A stretch of DNA of 42,606 bases, from assembly GCA_949294845.1 (NCBI GenBank), contig CASFJH010000090.1, forward strand, positions 1 to 42,606. The letters are read 5' to 3'. This stretch comes from an uncultured Bacillota bacterium (lineage in GTDB: Bacteria > Bacillota > Clostridia > Christensenellales > Pumilibacteraceae). Positions within the stretch are counted from its first letter, which is position 1. Each line of letters opens with the position of its first letter. The notes under the pieces are model-generated. The model was not told where the DNA came from and made no database searches. It saw only the letters and a list, made by a program, of their open reading frames with translations. A program made the position numbers and the translations under genes. Positions 41,400 to 42,606 of this stretch are shown piece after piece.

Positions 41400-42606
41400 A
41401 CATCCTCCTGCCCGATTACCTCTAAAGGAGCAAAATCGAGCGCCAAAGTCATTTTTCCGGTAGCATCGAAATCTATTTCGGCATACATGTTGCCGCCTAT
41501 GGCGTCAGATAGCCGCAGTACCGTTCCCTCGCCGAAGCGGCGGTGTCTTACCCTCGTGCCCGGTATAAAAGCCGTCGTATCCTTTCTTACCGGCTGCTGC
41601 TTGGCGGCTGGAACATACCCGACTGCGGGAATCGGCGGCTGTGACCGCACCTCGGTAAGCACAGATCTCCTTACCGCTCCGGCAGCGGCCGCCGAAGGCT
41701 GCGTTTTGGGCAGCGAAAAGCCCATTTCCTCAATAAACCGGCTGGGCACGCAATACTTGCGCGATCCGTACATAAATCTCGAGTTGGAGTAAGAAATAAA
41801 AAGCTTCTTTTCTGCGCGCGTCGCCGCCACATACATAAGTCTGCGCTCCTCCTCTAGCTGCATGGGGTCGTCCAGACTGCGGGATATGGGAAACATTCCG
41901 TCCTCCAAGCCCACTACAAAAACCGTATTGAACTCCAGGCCTTTGGCGCTGTGAACGGTGGCAATGGTGACGCAGTCGCTGTCATCCATTTCGTCGGTAT
42001 CCGAGTAAAGCGTTATCATCTGCAGATAATCCGAAAGCTTTGCTTCAGGATTGACCTCGCAGAACTGCTTCATCGCCGCGATCAGCGCGCTGATGTTTTG
42101 CTTGCGGCTGTAATTGTCCTCGTTATCTTCGCCGAAAACCTCTTTAAGATTGAGCATCCTGACAAGATATTTGGTAAGCTCTGCCACATTGAGCACTTCG
42201 CTCTGCGCGGCAAGGCATTTAAGCACCGCAGAGAGCGGCGCCGCCTTTCTGACGATGGCCGCGGGCAATTCGGCATTCTTGTCGGCTTCGACTACCGTCT
42301 CGTACAATGTCTGTCCGTTAAGCAGCGAATAGTTGCGAAGCTGCGCGACGGCTCCGTCGCCCAGACCGCGCTTGGGAAAGTTGATTATGCGCAGCAGCGC
42401 CTCCTCGTCGTCCGGATTTTCGGTCACGGACAGATAAGCCAGAATATCCTTTATTTCCTTGCGCTCGTAAAATTTGAATCCGCCGTATATTTTATGCGGA
42501 ATATTGTACGCGAGCATACGCTCCTCGAACGCGCGTGACAGCGCGTTTACGCGCATGAGCACGGCGAAATCGGAAAATGCGCGTCCCGCGCTCTTCATGC
42601 GCATAA
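41396..42606 (-). CDS. pcrA: UvrD/PcrA-type DNA helicase, C-terminal part
   Basis: The last ~403 residues of a superfamily-1A helicase whose start is beyond the right edge. Domain 2A/2B motifs are present: motif IV region (RVNALSRAFEERM), GGFKFYERKEIKD, motif V (TVHSAKGLEFNTVFVVGLEDG) and motif VI (EEERRLMYVAATRAEKKLFI in outline). The C-terminal TUDOR-like piece VRHRRFGEGTVL is typical of PcrA and binds RNA polymerase. The order pcrA-ligA matches Bacillus. The ATP-binding N-terminus cannot be seen here. Confidence 0.95.
   Translation of the reverse strand, partial: MRMKSAGRAFSDFAVLMRVNALSRAFEERMLAYNIPHKIYGGFKFYERKEIKDILAYLSVTENPDDEEALLRIINFPKRGLGDGAVAQLRNYSLLNGQTLYETVVEADKNAELPAAIVRKAAPLSAVLKCLAAQSEVLNVAELTKYLVRMLNLKEVFGEDNEDNYSRKQNISALIAAMKQFCEVNPEAKLSDYLQMITLYSDTDEMDDSDCVTIATVHSAKGLEFNTVFVVGLEDGMFPISRSLDDPMQLEEERRLMYVAATRAEKKLFISYSNSRFMYGSRKYCVPSRFIEEMGFSLPKTQPSAAAAGAVRRSVLTEVRSQPPIPAVGYVPAAKQQPVRKDTTAFIPGTRVRHRRFGEGTVLRLSDAIGGNMYAEIDFDATGKMTLALDFAPLEVIGQEDV

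Overview
The window comes from a low-to-mid G+C, endospore-forming Firmicutes lineage (class Clostridia, probably an uncultured gut-type member; the exact order cannot be told from this sequence). The evidence is the gene order (pcrA-ligA, yicC-gmk-rpoZ-coaBC-priA-def-fmt-rsmB-rlmN-rsgA-rpe-thiN-spoVM; lysA-scpA-scpB-ytfJ-dacF), sporulation genes (spoIVB, spoVM, ytfJ/gerW), an ispH-S1 fusion, and a Na+-pumping biotin decarboxylase operon. Every gene I accept is on the minus strand, so transcription runs from right to left and I describe the window in that direction.

Right block (42606 to 27020): the C-terminal part of pcrA overlaps ligA. A sigma-A promoter in the tail of ligA starts a long housekeeping operon: an AIR-synthase-like protein, yicC, gmk, rpoZ, coaBC, priA, def, fmt, rsmB, rlmN, rsgA, rpe, thiN and a 24-codon spoVM, ending at a strong intrinsic terminator. 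The prpC-prkC pair that normally sits between rlmN and rsgA is absent.

Sporulation block (26980 to 22981): a consensus-like promoter drives two small tandem genes whose products both resemble the C-terminal effector domain of Spo0A but have no receiver domain. They are followed by spoIVB, a polytopic membrane protein (possibly SpoIIM-like) and a dacF-type D,D-carboxypeptidase. spoIVB and the dacF-type gene each have a forespore-sigma-like promoter. The block ends at a terminator.

Chromosome and cell-wall block (22906 to 16465): lysA, an M50 membrane protease, scpA, scpB, a DUF2953-like membrane protein, ytfJ, a second D,D-carboxypeptidase and rluB, behind a good sigma-A promoter.

Decarboxylase and metabolic block (16434 to 5696): a promoter, then a divergent acyl-CoA carboxyltransferase, OadG-like, biotin carrier, OadB sodium pump and an OadA/PycB 5S-type carboxyltransferase. 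Tight overlaps continue into surE, a BaiN-type flavoprotein, aroH, cmk, plsC and ispH-S1, and then a terminator. This looks like one transcript of 11 genes.

Left end (5645 to 1): an M19 dipeptidase, purB and the N-terminal part of an aldo/keto reductase. Near 2851-2863 the reductase breaks off and changes directly into the middle of a Big_2/GLUG-type surface protein, which itself carries a frameshift and is followed by a GH31 glycosidase that runs off the edge. Both genes at the junction are truncated and codon use changes there, so the leftmost ~2.86 kb is probably a chimeric join in the assembly, or else a recent recombination.

Most interesting points: the tandem receiver-less Spo0A-like proteins; the unlisted small gene spoVM; forespore-type and possibly leaderless promoters; the combined transcarboxylase/sodium-pump gene set with a divergent carboxyltransferase; and the left-end junction.
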